Source: Gammaproteobacteria bacterium
GTDB taxonomy: Bacteria; Pseudomonadota; Gammaproteobacteria; UBA12402
Assembly (NCBI GenBank): GCA_028282395.1
Contig: JANQHY010000269.1
Span: 1 to 9,719 of the forward strand
Length of the DNA stretch: 9,719 bases
Direction: 5' to 3'
Shown: piece by piece, positions 1-6,733 of the stretch
Layout: the number at the start of each line of letters is the position of its first letter
Numbering within the stretch: the stretch's first letter is position 1
Notes under the pieces: model-generated
Told to the model about the DNA's origin: nothing
Databases searched by the model: none
Seen by the model: the letters and a program-made list of their open reading frames with translations, nothing else
Made by a program: the position numbers and the translations under genes

Positions 1-1
1 A

Positions 2-1885
2 CACTGGCAAGCAGCCAACCTGCCAGAGACCTTTCAAATTCTTGACTCCGAAGATCAAGGCCGCTTAGTCCGCCGCATCATTAAGAATCTCGATATTGAT
101 GAAGAGCGTTACCCAGCAAAAAAAGCACAATGGTTTATTAATCAACGCAAAGATGATGGCTTACGTGCTAGCCAAGTGAAAATAAGCGCCGGCGATAGAA
201 CTGAACGGACATTTCTCGGCATCTATGAAGCCTATGAAGAGATGTGTCAGCGTGGTGGCCTGGTTGATTTTGCTGAACTGCTATTACGCACACTTGAACT
301 GCTGCAAAACAACCAAGAAATTCTCGCGCATTATCAACAACGCTTCCAACATATTCTTGTTGATGAGTTCCAAGATACCAATGCGATCCAGTACAAATGG
401 TTAAAACTACTAGCTGGCAACAACACCCACATGATGATTGTTGGCGATGACGACCAATCCATCTACTCCTGGCGTGGCGCCAAAGTGGAGAACATTCGCC
501 GTTTTCAACGTGAATTTAATGACACGCGCACAATTCTGCTCGAGCAAAACTATCGCTCTACTCCCAATATTCTTAAAGCTGCTAATGTGCTAATTGGCAA
601 TAATAACGATCGTCTAGGAAAGAATCTCTGGACCGAAGGTGAAGCGGGCGAACCTATTCTTATCTACACTGCATTTAATGAAACTGATGAAGCGCGCTTT
701 ATCGTTGATCGTGCACAATACTGGCATGATAAAGGTCACCATTACCGCGACATGGCAGCACTCTATCGCTCCAATGCGCAATCACGTGTCATTGAGGAGG
801 CGCTACTACAAGCAGGGATTCCCTATCGTGTTTACGGTGGTTTACGCTTCTTCGAACGCGCGGAAATCAAAGACGCGCTCGCTTATTTACGTCTATTAAT
901 TAATCCCCATGATGATGCCGCTTTCGAGCGCGTCGTCAACTTCCCTACTCGCGGTATCGGCGAACGCACTCTCCAACAGCTACGTGATAACGCGCGTCGT
1001 GATAACCGCTCGCTGTGGCAAAGTGCTCGCGCAACCATTGAAGCTGGTCAGCTGCCGCCACGTGCTACTCAATCACTCACTGGTTTTATCGAGCTTATTG
1101 AACGTCTAGCAGAAGAGAGTAAAGAGATGGAATTGGATGACCTGACTGAATATATGTTAGAGCAGTCCGGTTTACTCCTACACTACCGCCAGATCAAAGG
1201 TGAAAAAGGATTAGCAAAAGTAGAAAACTTGCAGGAATTAATTACTGCAACGCGCCAATTCGAGCATGACGAAGACGAGAGTAGTAAGCTCACTGAATTT
1301 TTATCCCATGCAGCATTAGAAGCCGGGGAATCACAAAGCTCTAACAGTAATGACTATTTACAGCTAATGACACTACATTCCGCTAAAGGTCTAGAGTTTC
1401 CGATTATTTTTCTCGCTGGCGTTGAAGAGGGACTCTTTCCTCACCAGATGTCGGCACATGATCCACGTGGTCTCGAAGAGGAGCGCCGTCTCTGTTACGT
1501 TGGCATTACTCGAGCAATGCGCCAACTCTATATCAGTTACGCTGAATCGCGCCGTCTTTATGGTCGTGTAACCTATCACACCCCATCACGTTTCATTCGT
1601 GAACTACCATCCGACTGTCTCGAAGAGATCAGGCTAGCAAGTAAAGTGGTACGACCAACCAGCTATCGCAGCCAAAGTCCGCGCCGTAGCAGTACTGGAC
1701 AAACTAGCACGCAACATGAAAGTGGTCTGCGTGTCGGCCAACGCGTACAGCATCGTAAGTTTGGCGAAGGAATCATTACCGCTTTTGAAGGTCAAGGTAG
1801 TCGCGCCAGAATTCAAGTACAGTTCTCCCAATGGGGTAGCAAGTGGCTAGTATTCAGTTACGCCAATCTCGAGCCTATTGAATAA
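2..1885 (+). CDS. uvrD: DNA helicase II UvrD, 5'-truncated by window edge
   Basis: ATP-dependent 3'-5' superfamily 1A helicase. In this family it removes the incised oligonucleotide in nucleotide excision repair and unwinds DNA in mismatch repair. The frame is open from base 2, giving 627 residues; the visible N-terminus aligns near residue 101 of E. coli UvrD (about 720 residues), so the Q motif, Walker A and motif Ia/Ib lie outside the window. Visible motifs, by fragment residue: II DEFQDTN (121-127), III GDDDQSIYSWRGA (148-160), IV EQNYRST (181-187), V LHSAKGLEFP (458-467), VI EEERRLCYVGITRA (492-505). The C-terminal 50 residues (GQRVQHRKFGEG onward, ending near KWLVFSYANLEPIE) match the UvrD/PcrA Tudor-like tail. 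A GTG at 176 is internal, not the start. The tail and overall similarity favour UvrD over Rep. Its G+C is visibly higher than that of the transporters to its right, and it converges on the next gene. Confidence 0.95.
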   Translation, partial: HWQAANLPETFQILDSEDQGRLVRRIIKNLDIDEERYPAKKAQWFINQRKDDGLRASQVKISAGDRTERTFLGIYEAYEEMCQRGGLVDFAELLLRTLELLQNNQEILAHYQQRFQHILVDEFQDTNAIQYKWLKLLAGNNTHMMIVGDDDQSIYSWRGAKVENIRRFQREFNDTRTILLEQNYRSTPNILKAANVLIGNNNDRLGKNLWTEGEAGEPILIYTAFNETDEARFIVDRAQYWHDKGHHYRDMAALYRSNAQSRVIEEALLQAGIPYRVYGGLRFFERAEIKDALAYLRLLINPHDDAAFERVVNFPTRGIGERTLQQLRDNARRDNRSLWQSARATIEAGQLPPRATQSLTGFIELIERLAEESKEMELDDLTEYMLEQSGLLLHYRQIKGEKGLAKVENLQELITATRQFEHDEDESSKLTEFLSHAALEAGESQSSNSNDYLQLMTLHSAKGLEFPIIFLAGVEEGLFPHQMSAHDPRGLEEERRLCYVGITRAMRQLYISYAESRRLYGRVTYHTPSRFIRELPSDCLEEIRLASKVVRPTSYRSQSPRRSSTGQTSTQHESGLRVGQRVQHRKFGEGIITAFEGQGSRARIQVQFSQWGSKWLVFSYANLEPIE

Positions 1886-1895
1886 CTCTTCCCCC

Positions 1896-1932
1896 AAAAT
1901 AAAACATTACGAGAGTGGGAGTATTTTATTTT
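1896..1932. terminator. A+T-rich inverted repeat between convergent genes, possible bidirectional terminator
   Basis: AAAATAAAA at 1896-1904 is exactly complementary to TTTTATTTT at 1924-1932. It starts 11 bases after the uvrD stop, and its right end overlaps the stop codon of the minus-strand gene by two bases. The position between convergent genes and the U-rich 3' side on both strands suit a shared terminator. The stem has no G:C pairs and the loop is 19 bases, so it would be weak. Confidence 0.25.
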
Positions 1933-2587
1933 ATATGGTTACAGTGTAATTAGAGCTATAAGACTGCGATGGCTGTTCTAACGATTTATCATATAAATCT
2001 ACATCTGCCAGTAAATCTAATGCCAGCTCTGCTGATGTATTCGCTCGCAACTTATAATAGTAGCTACTACTTGAGGCAGTATTAAGCTCCATTTCTAAGA
2101 AAGATATCTCATCTTTATCCAAAATAGTTCGAATTCTTGCAATCTGTGACTGACGCCGCTTAGCTTTAGCATCTAACATAAGGCCTGCTGCAACCATTGA
2201 TAGTAAAAAAGATCCTGTGATAAAGATAATCGCTTTATCAGAATTATTGGAAAGGCCAAATGCAATATAGTCCTGTGCTGATAATGAATCACTGTCAGAA
2301 CTGAACTGTTTATACAGCTTTGCTGTTTCTCTTAACCAATAAAAGCAGGCAGCTGATAACAGTGGGAAGAAAATAACCTCTTGACGATAAACAACTTTAA
2401 TTAAAGGAACATTTGTGCATAAGGTCTGCTCACAGAAGCAACCATCTGGATAACGCTCAGGATGGTTTTTGGCATCAATTAACTTTGTTATTATTGCAAA
2501 CCGTCTATCTTCGTTACTCTCATCCTTTTCCTTAACACCTCTCCGACAAAATAATCCATTTAGGTTGTCATATAACTTGTACAACAT
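1931..2587 (-). CDS. Hypothetical protein with two predicted membrane segments
   Basis: I do not recognise a family for this 218-residue protein. Residues 1-68 are polar and charged and hold a cysteine cluster, GCFCEQTLC (49-57), plus Cys14. Two hydrophobic stretches follow, at about 69-86 and 119-138, separated by a Ser/Asp-rich segment (96-118). After the second comes a basic stretch (KAKRR, 141-145), then a mainly polar tail with a Ser/Tyr run (SSSSYYY, 172-178). The basic residues after segment 2 suggest that both ends face the cytoplasm with a short outside loop (positive-inside rule, inference). The ATG at 2587 has a weak GGA 8 bases upstream and a -10-like TATAAT about 30 bases upstream, so it is probably transcribed separately from the NCS2 genes. 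Codon use is A+T-rich like its right-hand neighbours. It is likely a real gene, but nothing here supports a function. Confidence 0.7.
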   Translation of the reverse strand: MLYKLYDNLNGLFCRRGVKEKDESNEDRRFAIITKLIDAKNHPERYPDGCFCEQTLCTNVPLIKVVYRQEVIFFPLLSAACFYWLRETAKLYKQFSSDSDSLSAQDYIAFGLSNNSDKAIIFITGSFLLSMVAAGLMLDAKAKRRQSQIARIRTILDKDEISFLEMELNTASSSSYYYKLRANTSAELALDLLADVDLYDKSLEQPSQSYSSNYTVTI

Positions 2588-2615
2588 ATTTATTTTCCGC
2601 TTACAAAATTAGTGC

Positions 2616-2641
2616 ATTATACATTTGATCAATGCTGTCAA
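2616..2641 (-). promoter_or_regulatory. Candidate promoter of the two-TM hypothetical gene
   Basis: On the minus strand a perfect -10 hexamer TATAAT lies at 2621-2616 and a perfect -35 hexamer TTGACA at 2641-2636. The spacer is only 14 bases, below the usual 16-18, so the two may not work together. A TTGATCAA palindrome (2625-2632) fills part of the spacer and could be a regulator site. The predicted start of transcription lies about 22 bases before the ATG at 2587. Confidence 0.4.
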
Positions 2642-2644
2642 CCT

Positions 2645-3973
2645 TTATTTATTATGCCATCTTAATAAACGTTTACACAGCAACATAATGGCATTAGCCA
2701 ACACAACAAATACAGTACCGGTAACAATCTCTGACTCTGTTAGCATCTTAGCAAGAATAGGCAAGTGCGTATAAAATTCAATAAATACACCTCGACTTAA
2801 TCCTATTACCAAAGCCAGACAAAAAATTATTAATGCCAAATTGTCTTCCATAATAGCTTTAAGACTCATTTTCAACCCATATAGAATTAATGTACTACCG
2901 AGAACAATCAACAAACCACCAATAATCACACTCGGTATCATTAATAATAAAAACATTAGTTTGCCGCAAACAGCAACGATAGCCATCATTAATGCCGTGA
3001 CATAGGCAACATAGCGATTATTTACCCTTGTCTCCACCGACAGTGCCATGCAGGTAGAACTAGCATTAACACCTGTCCCACCAATTAATCCACAAAGGAA
3101 TGTTCCTAAACCATCAGCAAGATTAGCTTTACTAATATTGGTATAATCAGGCACAACTGCTGCCTCAACCTTAAGCTGCTGCAATACTGATACCGAACCG
3201 ATCACCTTACATACAGAGATAAGACTGGCAATAACAAATGGTGTCACTAGGGCAAAACTGAAATGCCAATGCAAAAAAGCACTAAATGTTGGTAACTGGA
3301 TCCATGAAACCTGAGCAATTAAAGGAGCAAAGTTTTGATTGGCACCATTCACTACAAGATAGGCGATAGAACCAAGAATAGCAGTAATAATGTAAGAGAA
3401 ATACTTAACAAGTGAGTGACTCTTTACCTGAATAAATAGAGTTAAGAAAACTGTTGCAAAACCCAATGTCAAATTACCAAGATAGTGTGGACTACTCTTG
3501 TAGGCAAGCAGTCTGACAAGCCCTAAACCTGCCACTTCAAAACCGATCAACATGACAATTAAACCAATATATTTATTAGGTAAAACATATTTTACTAAAC
3601 GAATAAATGGCGAAGCGAGCATTTCAAGAAAGCCACTAAACAGCGTCATGCCATATAATAATGGCAGCCCTCCAGTATGCACTGCAAGTAGCGAAGCACC
3701 GGTGTAAGCAGGATTACTTGATGGTGGCAGTAACTGTTTGCCTCCTAGCCAACCTATACTACGCGCCTGTAAGAAAGTAACAACACCAGAAACTAACAAT
3801 GTTGTACTCAAAATAGACTCTTTTGTTAATTGGTTAGCATTGGTCGCAGAAACAATACTCACGGTAATAAACTGCCAACTGACGGTAATAAATAGATATT
3901 GCAAACTTAAAAACAGTAAGGTATAGAATGGTGGCCTCTGTTGATAACGATACATTGGTTTATAGTTATTCAT
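2645..3973 (-). CDS. NCS2-family nucleobase permease (paralogue A)
   Basis: Polytopic inner-membrane carrier of the nucleobase:cation symporter-2 (NAT, uracil/xanthine permease) family, 442 residues, within the usual range. The stretch from membrane segment 8 to 10 identifies it: SVCKVIGS (residues 253-260), ANLADGLGTFLCGLIGGTG (283-301), then NASSTCMALSVETRV (303-317). This resembles the NCS2 branch with a GLGT...GG...SSSN...TGATSR pattern rather than UraA or XanQ. Where UraA and XanQ have a substrate-binding glutamate in segment 8, this protein has lysine 256. I chose the ATG at 3973; an in-frame TTG at 4012 would add 13 polar residues, but the ATG has an AAGG site at good spacing and overlaps the upstream stop by 8 bases, as in translational coupling. 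Last gene of the brnQ-NCS2-NCS2 set. The substrate (uracil, xanthine or other base) cannot be told. Confidence 0.88.
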   Translation of the reverse strand: MNNYKPMYRYQQRPPFYTLLFLSLQYLFITVSWQFITVSIVSATNANQLTKESILSTTLLVSGVVTFLQARSIGWLGGKQLLPPSSNPAYTGASLLAVHTGGLPLLYGMTLFSGFLEMLASPFIRLVKYVLPNKYIGLIVMLIGFEVAGLGLVRLLAYKSSPHYLGNLTLGFATVFLTLFIQVKSHSLVKYFSYIITAILGSIAYLVVNGANQNFAPLIAQVSWIQLPTFSAFLHWHFSFALVTPFVIASLISVCKVIGSVSVLQQLKVEAAVVPDYTNISKANLADGLGTFLCGLIGGTGVNASSTCMALSVETRVNNRYVAYVTALMMAIVAVCGKLMFLLLMIPSVIIGGLLIVLGSTLILYGLKMSLKAIMEDNLALIIFCLALVIGLSRGVFIEFYTHLPILAKMLTESEIVTGTVFVVLANAIMLLCKRLLRWHNK

Positions 3974-5345
3974 GAAGCACACCTTTTCTTTTTCCAAATG
4001 GAATAAGCACAAGAAAAAGAATACAATAGGTAAAAATACCTACAACCAATGCTGGATTAGTCAATCCTACGGAATGAAGGGTTTTCTGATCGCTGCCTGG
4101 GACTAGAAGTGTTGCACACCCTACAGCCAAAGCAGTTCCAAGTAATTTAGTATGCATACTGATTGAGTGCCTGCGAGTAAAAAGATTTTCACGTAGGAAA
4201 ATAAGTAGTGCATAGCGCAAAATTACAACACCCAATACAATCAGACCGGCGCCATTTACCGCAGCAGGCATGGTTAATAGAAACAAAATAGCTTTAGGTG
4301 ATAACGATAGTAAAAATAGAAAAGCAGAATAGAGGTAGGCAATACGTTTTGATAGTACACCGGTTAGAAAACTATTACTAATGGCGCCAGGAACAATCGT
4401 TGTTGGTGGCGCTCCGAATGCCACTGTTATCATATTAATCATGCAAGAAAAAACATTGCAACGATGTGCCCGTTTATAGCTAGGCTTTTCCACATAATGC
4501 TGACTATTAAACATTTCATAAATAGTAATTAATGCAATGGCCTCTAAAGCTGACATCACTGCCGCAATAATAAAATAGGGAAGCAATCTCCAACTGAAGT
4601 GCAGTGTGTTTAGATGGAAATAGGGCAATTTAAAGAACGGGGCTTGATGAATAAGTTGTGTAACTTGCGGCGAGATAGATGCTCCTATTGACAACAGATA
4701 ACCTAACAGCATTCCGACCAATAGCGAGGTCATCTTCAACCACGGCTTTTTCGCGTGCCAACAGATAATAATGTAGACTAGTACAATAATCCCAACAAAC
4801 ATATGATGTCTATCGCTAACTATTTTGACAGGGAGCGTACCCATTTGTGCATGGATAAGCAGTTGACCAAGTTGATTATTATAGAAAATCTGTTTAACTC
4901 CAAGTTCGCATAACCACACTGAAACTAGAAATACTACTAATCCTAAACATGCCATGGAAAAAATTCTCATGCGTTTAATGCACGGAATCAATACCAATTG
5001 ACATACACTGCCAACCAGTGTCATCCCCAAGGCATAACCCCAGCCGCCATGCTGTACAGCAAATAGAATAGCTGCGTAATAGGGAACAGATATTGCTGCA
5101 GGAAAGATCATACCTGCTCCTAGCCGTTTTGATGTCTGCGCTAATGTACTTACTGCTGCGAAAAAAAGTGTCAATGAAATAAAATTATACTTATCCATAG
5201 TAGAAATATGCGCCATACGCGCTAGGAGAAGAATTAGAGAGAGAAGAATAGCAAATTTCACCACATACTGCATGGCAATGATGATTGACAACATCCAATT
5301 TGGCTTCTCATCGAAGTTGTAGAATACCTTATCAATTTCAAACAT
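3966..5345 (-). CDS. NCS2-family nucleobase permease (paralogue B)
   Basis: A second, strongly diverged NCS2/NAT carrier of 459 residues with about 12-14 hydrophobic segments. The N-terminus has the family's short soluble lead ending in DEKPNWMLSIIIAMQYV (12-28). Segment 8 reads AAVMSALEAIALITIYE (261-277), with Glu268 where UraA and XanQ place their substrate-binding glutamate. The following NAT region, FGAPPTTIVPGAISNSF (310-326) and then LSKRIAYLYSA (331-341), lines up with the paralogue's GGTGVNASST...NNRYVAYVTA stretch, but the usual NxGxxxxT signature is not intact. The protein ends in a basic cytoplasmic tail (GKRKG, 451-455). The ATG at 5345 has no strong Shine-Dalgarno; translation may depend partly on brnQ, whose stop lies 52 bases upstream. 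The gene overlaps the next NCS2 gene by 8 bases. The family assignment is firm, the substrate is unknown, and the altered signature may mean an unusual one. Confidence 0.85.
   Translation of the reverse strand: MFEIDKVFYNFDEKPNWMLSIIIAMQYVVKFAILLSLILLLARMAHISTMDKYNFISLTLFFAAVSTLAQTSKRLGAGMIFPAAISVPYYAAILFAVQHGGWGYALGMTLVGSVCQLVLIPCIKRMRIFSMACLGLVVFLVSVWLCELGVKQIFYNNQLGQLLIHAQMGTLPVKIVSDRHHMFVGIIVLVYIIICWHAKKPWLKMTSLLVGMLLGYLLSIGASISPQVTQLIHQAPFFKLPYFHLNTLHFSWRLLPYFIIAAVMSALEAIALITIYEMFNSQHYVEKPSYKRAHRCNVFSCMINMITVAFGAPPTTIVPGAISNSFLTGVLSKRIAYLYSAFLFLLSLSPKAILFLLTMPAAVNGAGLIVLGVVILRYALLIFLRENLFTRRHSISMHTKLLGTALAVGCATLLVPGSDQKTLHSVGLTNPALVVGIFTYCILFLVLIPFGKRKGVLHE
3982..3985 (-). promoter_or_regulatory. 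Ribosome binding site deciding the start of NCS2 paralogue A
   Basis: AAGG on the minus strand lies 8 bases before the ATG at 3973 and inside the last codons of the upstream NCS2 gene. The junction reads ATGAATAA, so the upstream TAA (3968-3966) falls within the third codon of the downstream gene. This suggests termination-reinitiation coupling and favours 3973 over the TTG at 4012. Confidence 0.6.
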
Positions 5346-5383
5346 TCTGGCACATATCCATTTAATCGTAAAAAGTCAAAATA

Positions 5384-5399
5384 AGTATACCCTTATACT
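5384..5399 (-). repeat. Short hairpin at the brnQ stop codon
   Basis: AGTATA (5384-5389) and TATACT (5394-5399) form a perfect 6-base inverted repeat with a 4-base loop overlapping the brnQ TAG. On the minus strand it is followed by TATTTTGACTTTTT, so it could cause partial termination or mark an RNA processing point between brnQ and the NCS2 genes. It is A+T-rich and weak. A similar AGTATAA...TTATACT hairpin follows the APC permease gene (6690-6711). Confidence 0.3.
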
Positions 5400-6591
5400 A
5401 CGTTACCTGCCATATAGTAAAAATTGCTATAAATAGTACAATATAAAACAACCAAGGACCAATATTCCAACATTTTATTTTATAAACAATATTACCAAGT
5501 GTTAGCGCCAATAATGCTGGGTAGAGAACGGTTAGAATTGGAATAGCGATTTTCATAATCAAGGTAAAACCGAGATTACTAACAAGAAAAACTACCAACA
5601 CTACTAATGGCAGAACCAAATGATAACTAAGGTGCTTTCTAAAAATACGTATGTGAATGAAATCTACTGTTATTGCATTGACGGCAACTGCCGTAGAAAA
5701 ACAGGCCAATGTCACACAGATAGAGACAAAAATGCCACCATATTTATGTAACAGAAGTAATGCCAACTGACCAATTAACGCTTGTGTAGGAACGCCTTGC
5801 AATGGTAAGGCATGAAAATTAGCAACTAAAATAAAAAAACTATAAATTGTTCCCAACAATACGGCCCCAATGATACAGGCGATTAAGGTAATACGATTTT
5901 CTAATCCCTCTACCAATTGTGGCAAACTTTTATCTAGTTTATGGCAGATAGTTTTGTGAACAAAGGCACAAAAGAAGAACCCTGCCAATAGATCCATGGT
6001 CCCATAACCCAATTTTACCGCGTGACTGAAAACCTGCAGATTGGTAATCGCCCCGCCTGGCGGAGCAACTTGGTGGCGAATACCTAAACCAAATACAATC
6101 AAAGTAAAAAGCGCCAGCAGCTTTACTGGACTGAGAAAAAGCCCTAGTGCATCAACAATGCGCATCTGCTGTAAGCTAACAAGATAAACTAGAATAAAGA
6201 AGATAGCATTGAACAACATTCGATGCGGCGTCAACAGTGGAAAAAATGCCACCAGCGTATTAAAGCTTAATAGACTTGTACGCGGCACCCCAATAAACAA
6301 ACCCATTAAAAAAACTAACAGTAACGCAACGATAAAAGCTGGAATCTTGCCTAAGTTAGCAAGAAATTCCATATAGTTACCATGGTAGAGAGAGATAACA
6401 TACAAGCCAAGAAATGGCACTACAACACCGGCAAGTAAAAAGCCAAGAATTGCCGCAATAACATCATGACCGGCATGAGTCCCAATAGCCAGTGGGAATA
6501 CCAGGTTCCCCGCACCAAAAAACATGGCAAATAGCGCAAAACCTACTGATAGAGGCAGTAGTTTTAAGTAAGTGCTACTAGCTGTCTTCAT
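5398..6591 (-). CDS. brnQ: Branched-chain amino acid:cation symporter BrnQ
   Basis: Inner-membrane symporter of the LIVCS family, which takes up leucine, isoleucine and valine with Na+ or H+. Family signatures: FGAGNLVFP in the first membrane segment (25-33), GVPRTSL (101-107), GYGTMDLLAGFFF (195-207), VTLACFSTAVAVN (293-305) and PILTVLYPALLAL (351-363). About 12 hydrophobic segments are visible. At 397 residues it is some 40 shorter than E. coli BrnQ, apparently through shorter loops rather than a lost domain, since the first and last motifs are both present. The ATG at 6591 has a good GAGGAT site (6606-6601) 9 bases upstream. First gene of the brnQ-NCS2-NCS2 set, with a candidate extended -10 promoter at 6643-6635 and a palindrome further upstream. 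Assignment to the family is secure; exact substrate preference is inferred. Confidence 0.93.
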   Translation of the reverse strand: MKTASSTYLKLLPLSVGFALFAMFFGAGNLVFPLAIGTHAGHDVIAAILGFLLAGVVVPFLGLYVISLYHGNYMEFLANLGKIPAFIVALLLVFLMGLFIGVPRTSLLSFNTLVAFFPLLTPHRMLFNAIFFILVYLVSLQQMRIVDALGLFLSPVKLLALFTLIVFGLGIRHQVAPPGGAITNLQVFSHAVKLGYGTMDLLAGFFFCAFVHKTICHKLDKSLPQLVEGLENRITLIACIIGAVLLGTIYSFFILVANFHALPLQGVPTQALIGQLALLLLHKYGGIFVSICVTLACFSTAVAVNAITVDFIHIRIFRKHLSYHLVLPLVVLVVFLVSNLGFTLIMKIAIPILTVLYPALLALTLGNIVYKIKCWNIGPWLFYIVLFIAIFTIWQVT

Positions 6592-6634
6592 TATTCTATT
6601 ATCCTCATCCTATCCTATTGAACAAATTCTCTTC

Positions 6635-6643
6635 ATCATACCA
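6635..6643 (-). promoter_or_regulatory. Candidate extended -10 promoter for brnQ and the NCS2 genes
   Basis: The minus strand reads TGG-TATGAT at 6643-6635, one base off the TGnTATAAT extended -10 consensus. No good -35 hexamer lies 16-18 bases upstream, which extended -10 promoters can tolerate. The implied transcript start near 6628 gives a leader of about 37 bases that includes the GAGGAT ribosome site. Confidence 0.4.
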
Positions 6644-6670
6644 TAAGTCTTTATAGAAAATGAGGAAACA

Positions 6671-6686
6671 GTGTATAATAATACAC
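6671..6686. promoter_or_regulatory. Palindrome upstream of brnQ, possible operator
   Basis: GTGTAT (6671-6676) and ATACAC (6681-6686) are exact inverted arms around AATA. The site lies about 30 bases upstream of the candidate brnQ -10 element and next to another inverted repeat (6690-6711). Such a 16-base dyad could bind a dimeric regulator or form a small hairpin; no regulator is identified. Confidence 0.3.
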
Positions 6687-6689
6687 AAA

Positions 6690-6711
6690 AGTATAAGAGA
6701 CGATTTATACT
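6690..6711 (-). terminator. Weak candidate terminator after the APC permease gene
   Basis: AGTATAA (6690-6696) and TTATACT (6705-6711) form a perfect 7-base stem with an 8-base loop, 22 bases past the permease stop. On the minus strand the stem is followed by TTTTG, only a short U tract. The stem is A+T-rich, so some read-through into brnQ is likely. Confidence 0.35.
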
Positions 6712-6733
6712 CGATTAGCGTTGCTTCGCAGAG

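Noticed and set aside
461..475. Serine in UvrD motif III (SIYSWRGA instead of SIYGWRGA)
   Set aside because: That position varies in UvrD/PcrA proteins, and the catalytic residues around it are intact.
639..1109. Short plus-strand frames inside uvrD
   Set aside because: They are shadows in other frames of a conserved helicase gene.
176..1885. uvrD starting at the GTG at 176
   Set aside because: The frame is open to base 2 and the upstream 58 residues align with UvrD, so this GTG is internal and the gene is cut by the window edge.
3974..4012. TTG start at 4012 for NCS2 paralogue A
   Set aside because: It would add 13 residues lying wholly inside the upstream NCS2 gene. The ATG at 3973 has a ribosome site and the common 8-base coupled overlap.
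5398..6591. BrnQ as a truncated pseudogene because it is about 40 residues short
   Set aside because: All signature motifs are present from first to last membrane segment, with a good ribosome site and no frame break.
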